Source: JAFDVL01 sp031409955
Lineage (GTDB): Bacteria > Acidobacteriota > Blastocatellia > RBC074
Assembly (NCBI GenBank): GCA_031409955.1
Contig: JANNYF010000088.1
Span: forward strand, 62,001-126,000
Direction of reading: 5' to 3'
DNA length: 64,000 nucleotides
Notes under the pieces: generated by a model
Told to the model about the DNA's origin: nothing
Database searches by the model: none
Seen by the model: the letters and a program-made list of their open reading frames with translations, nothing else
Position numbers and translations under genes: made by a program
Shown here: in pieces, positions 62,201 through 64,000 of the stretch
Layout of the letters: each line of letters starts with the position of its first letter
How positions within the stretch are numbered: position 1 is the stretch's first letter

Positions 62201-62751
62201 TGGTGATAGGGGCGATTTTCGCCATTCGCGTTTTCGCCGCCGTTGATGGTTGGATCAAGCGTGACAACGTTGTACGGATTGCGCCCGCGCAGCGGCAATT
62301 GGCTGATGATTTCATTGCCAATGGTGGTGGTGTCGCTGCTGGAATTGAATTGCACCGCGACGGGCGAATCCACAATGGTGATGGATTCGCTGACCGCGCC
62401 TGTTTCCAGATGAGCGTCTAAGGTCAGGTCGCCACGATTTTGCACAGTGAAGCCGCGTTGCTCATGGCGTTTGAAACCGCTCGCTTCGACGCGAATCGTG
62501 TAGATGCCGGATTCGACGAAGTCAAAAATATAGCGGCCTTCGTGATTGGTCATGCGTGTGACTTCAACCCCCGTGCCGTCATTTTTGAGGATGACTTTGG
62601 CATTTGGAATGGCAGCATTGGCGGCATCGGTCACTGCACCTTGCACTTTGGCGCGATAATCCTGGGCGCTGACGAGTGAAACCAAAGTTAGGAAGAGCGC
62701 ACCGCACACAATACTTCTGGCAACGCTTCTGGAAAGGCTGAAAAGATTCAT
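59224..62751 (-). CDS. TonB-dependent Oar-like receptor, divergent from LysR
   Basis: An 1175-residue outer membrane receptor. Signal peptide SIVCGALFLTLVSLVSA; regulatory domain about 30-110 (KVQGAVTDAANAAIPNAKVI, GIYTIRVEASGFKRHEQRGF); plug about 115-250 (ISQLPLRGRNPYNVVTL, NDVQLDGVPLTSSYKTS, GGIVILNMKSGTNRFHGSGY); barrel to REIQYGFKLTF. AAGGAG precedes ATG 62751. Divergent from a LysR gene across 250 bp, so the regulator probably controls this receptor and the next one. Confidence 0.95.
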   Translation of the reverse strand: MNLFSLSRSVARSIVCGALFLTLVSLVSAQDYRAKVQGAVTDAANAAIPNAKVILKNDGTGVEVTRMTNHEGRYIFDFVESGIYTIRVEASGFKRHEQRGFTVQNRGDLTLDAHLETGAVSESITIVDSPVAVQFNSSSDTTTIGNEIISQLPLRGRNPYNVVTLDPTINGGENANGENRPYHHAFANEFDAGGQTNRANDVQLDGVPLTSSYKTSYTPSIEAVQEVSFQKNAVDAEYGYSAGGIVILNMKSGTNRFHGSGYYHNRTPRLNAFGDPTIVRTAGADETIFRGTNLKMYGGTLGGPLVKNKLFFFTSWEQWYDHRPITVKLTLPTALERQGNFSQSSRTCSGATVSPCVRPIYDPITATGTSGVRTAFAGNLIPINRFDATSLKLLAEIPLPNLPGNDLNWQGTKTENVDYWNLSNRLDWNINERWKSFVRFGYFKTGLLEAGTADAQGKLFPTGGSNRHGLSIAADTVYTISSSKVLNLRANYHKLIDEFANEPNLLGKSGIEALWPSNPWYTSLLTRDDIYYPAVDVGTANRLGRTGREFWQRPQGWGGSARMNWYLGNHQLKFGGELRVDKGKGARFEPINLNFRPQLTASQNSNANVNISGSEWATFLLGYVDNNSSGRRVPVQEVVTLGYAGYVQDDFKVNNRLTLNLGLRWEFEPGPVDRQNRLSQRLDLTSPIPEFQATPPNMPAAVLNLLTTKGYKPTYNGAWVFTDANNRNAWSRSAANFMPRIGGAFKLDSKSVFRFGYARYMSPSSKIRDPLGDFVNQYTGYSTITTVLTPLNGVPLATVSNPFPTTGTAPNPLQQPTEKTLGRYTNLGNAVSLDQYNLKPQNNDRFSLSYQREIWSRTVVSFDFFYNNGFNLPIDIDLNQADPNFLYDNPRSVTNATVANPFRNYLTIDKFPGALRNGSANVTVASLLRPYPQYAAITQTNTAGRDLHVYSYKFQAQRPFAKGLSMLVNYAYQREAQTEFFDDRAAYARNFTWRDLPIARHRFNHALTWEIPVGKGRWLLKNAPTAVEMALGGWQLTTTNRWYSGRQLIFNQNLIVSGTPKISNPTFGQWFDKTVFAALPAGTTADPANIVRKNAWTYEGLVGPGTSQVDMTLSKGFRIRERYKFEVRVESYNAFNQINWDNPLVDFNNANFGKVINKRPGYIGREIQYGFKLTF

Positions 62752-62966
62752 ATAGCTCCTTAAATTCTGGAAAGGCTGGCAAAGCAATCACGCTCCGCAG
62801 CGCTGGCGCTCGCTAATCCGAAGCGCAACTCGGCAAGGGAATCCGCAAAAGAAAAAAGGTTATTCAAATGTCCAGCAAAGCGTAATTGATTCGTTGATGA
62901 AATTTAGATCGCGCGCAGTTTACAAGCAATCGTCCTATCCGTAAAATTCATAATTCCGAAAGCTTC

Positions 62967-62983
62967 AATCGGTTTTTTCGATT
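62967..62983. promoter_or_regulatory. Candidate LysR operator (T-N11-A dyad)
   Basis: AATCG-N7-CGATT forms a perfect dyad that contains T-N11-A (T62969 to A62981), the LysR-box pattern, 19 bp before the lysR start codon and about 215 bp upstream of the divergent receptor start. The site suits autorepression. It is only one match in an AT-rich stretch. Confidence 0.45.
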
Positions 62984-63002
62984 AGTTACAGGAGCGAAAA
63001 AA

Positions 63003-63920
63003 ATGGATTTCCACCAACTCAAAGTCTTTTATTCAGCCGTCAGCACCGGCAGTTTCACGCAAGCGAGCCAGGCGCTGAACCTCTCGCAATCCACCATCAG
63101 CCAGCACATCAAACAATTGGAAAACGAATTGGGCTGCCACCTGTTTCGCCGAGTGGGGCGCGGCGTGCATTTGACCGAAGCGGGGCATTTGCTGCGCGAT
63201 CATTGCGAGAAGATTTTTCAGGATGTCAAAAACGCCGAGATGGCGATCAAAGAACTGAATGGGTTGCAGCGCGGGCGCATTCGCTTTGGCTCCGGCGCAA
63301 CCACGCTAATCTATCAATTGCCAGCGGTCATCGAAGCCTTCAGCGCGGAGTTTCCCAACATTGAGTTGGTGATTTTTTCTGACACGACCGAAGCAATTAT
63401 CCGCGAGATCAAAGCCCAGCGACTTGACCTCGGCTTAGTCATGAAACCGCCCGCCGAAAACGATTTGCAGTTCACGCCGCTGTGCAACGAAGAGTTGATG
63501 ATCGCGCTTTCCAGCAAACATCCATTAGCCAGCAAACGCGCCCTGACGATCCCGGATTTGCAATCGTTGCGCTTCATTCTGTACGAAAAGAAAACCGCGA
63601 TGCGCAGGCTGATTGATGACTTCTTCAATGAACTCGGCGTCACGCCACAAATTGCGATGGTGATGGAAAACATCGAAGCGATTAAAAGCCTGGTTGGCAG
63701 TGGACTTGGTGCGTCTGTCTTACCTGCTCACGCGGTTGGAGAAGACGCCGTGGATAAAAAGGTACGCATGCTCCGCGTGCAAAAACGCACCTTGCGTCGT
63801 CAACTCGGTTTGATTTCCTTGAAGTCGGTCTTGCCGCCCAATGCCGTCCATCAATTTTCGCAATTGGTCGTCAGCCAACTCGGAGCGAAACACCGTATCG
63901 CCCGTCACGACCCGAGTTGA
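63003..63920 (+). CDS. LysR-family transcriptional regulator
   Basis: A 305-residue LTTR. The winged helix-turn-helix is at 1-60 (MDFHQLKVFYSAVSTGSFTQ, LNLSQSTISQHIKQLENELG), followed by the linker helix (FQDVKNAEMAIKELNGLQRG) and a periplasmic-binding-like effector domain with IRFGSGATTLIYQLPAVIEAF and GLGASVLPAHAV. It resembles CysB/CbbR-like regulators only generally; the effector is unknown. AGGAG lies upstream of ATG 63003. Divergent from the receptor gene at 62751, whose expression it probably controls. Confidence 0.93.
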   Translation: MDFHQLKVFYSAVSTGSFTQASQALNLSQSTISQHIKQLENELGCHLFRRVGRGVHLTEAGHLLRDHCEKIFQDVKNAEMAIKELNGLQRGRIRFGSGATTLIYQLPAVIEAFSAEFPNIELVIFSDTTEAIIREIKAQRLDLGLVMKPPAENDLQFTPLCNEELMIALSSKHPLASKRALTIPDLQSLRFILYEKKTAMRRLIDDFFNELGVTPQIAMVMENIEAIKSLVGSGLGASVLPAHAVGEDAVDKKVRMLRVQKRTLRRQLGLISLKSVLPPNAVHQFSQLVVSQLGAKHRIARHDPS

Positions 63921-64000
63921 TCGCTATTTCAACCGGGAGCGCACGCGGAAGCGCATGCTAATCTTAAGGTCGGTTGCCTTGCGACGCAGGGGTACCTCGC

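Noticed and set aside
46201..62751. SusC/SusD-type Bacteroidetes utilisation locus
   Set aside because: Receptors are of Oar type and no SusD-like lipoprotein is encoded between or beside them.
63921..64000. Possible gene start at the right edge
   Set aside because: Eighty bases after the LysR stop show no start codon with ribosome site or recognisable coding sequence.

Overview
The window looks like chromosomal DNA of an Acidobacteriota member, perhaps Blastocatellia-like (the phylum call is fairly firm, the class call is weak). The main evidence is five very large outer-membrane receptors of the Oar type: an N-terminal carboxypeptidase-regulatory-like domain, a plug and a TonB-type barrel, with no SusD partner. 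Many secreted proteins of types common in that phylum support it. No rRNA, tRNA, CRISPR array, transposase or phage gene was seen.

Layout. 1-3 kb: the 3' part of a receptor, a small secreted protein, a ferredoxin. 3-12.2 kb: central metabolism, mostly on the minus strand. It holds lipoyl synthase (lipA), octanoyltransferase (lipB), a two-lipoyl-domain E2 acyltransferase, dihydrolipoyl dehydrogenase (lpdA), a dicarboxylate/amino-acid symporter, a DUF4258/YgiT toxin-antitoxin-like pair whose toxin gene carries an in-frame amber codon, a DUF4160/DUF2442 pair and a soluble histidine kinase. 12.3-15.7 kb: a degenerate D12-methylase-like protein, an HD-GYP protein and a DUF4388-DnaJ-TPR fusion. 15.9-19.6 kb: a glucan phosphorylase converging on an RNB-family exoribonuclease. 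19.9-24.2 kb, plus strand: a stress/metal cluster of two tandem-domain universal stress proteins, a flavodoxin-like oxidoreductase, a frameshifted Nramp-related transporter and a metallothionein-like protein.

24.5-62.8 kb, almost all on the minus strand: a plant cell-wall polysaccharide locus. It encodes a PL11 rhamnogalacturonan lyase, two CE12 acetylesterases, a GH88-type unsaturated uronyl hydrolase with a coupled short-chain dehydrogenase, a CE15 glucuronoyl esterase, a GH67 alpha-glucuronidase, an enolase-superfamily (glucarate-dehydratase-like) protein, a GH95 fucosidase, a ROK repressor and four full-length receptors, plus a relic of a GH3 glycosidase. One receptor gene has an ochre codon just after its signal peptide. 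A divergent LysR regulator sits at the right end. Taken together the enzymes suggest uptake and dismantling of acetylated rhamnogalacturonan and glucuronoxylan side chains and use of the released uronic acids and fucose.

A second layer is an unusual density of intergenic palindromes: two ~195 bp elements each built from six perfect small-loop hairpins, a pair of related inverted repeats around the GH88/dehydrogenase operon (one with 30-bp perfect arms), heptanucleotide tandem hairpins that contain stop codons of adjacent genes, and an inverted repeat that encodes a signal peptide. Three coding genes are visibly disrupted (two nonsense codons, one frameshift); both nonsense changes can be explained as C:G to T:A transitions.
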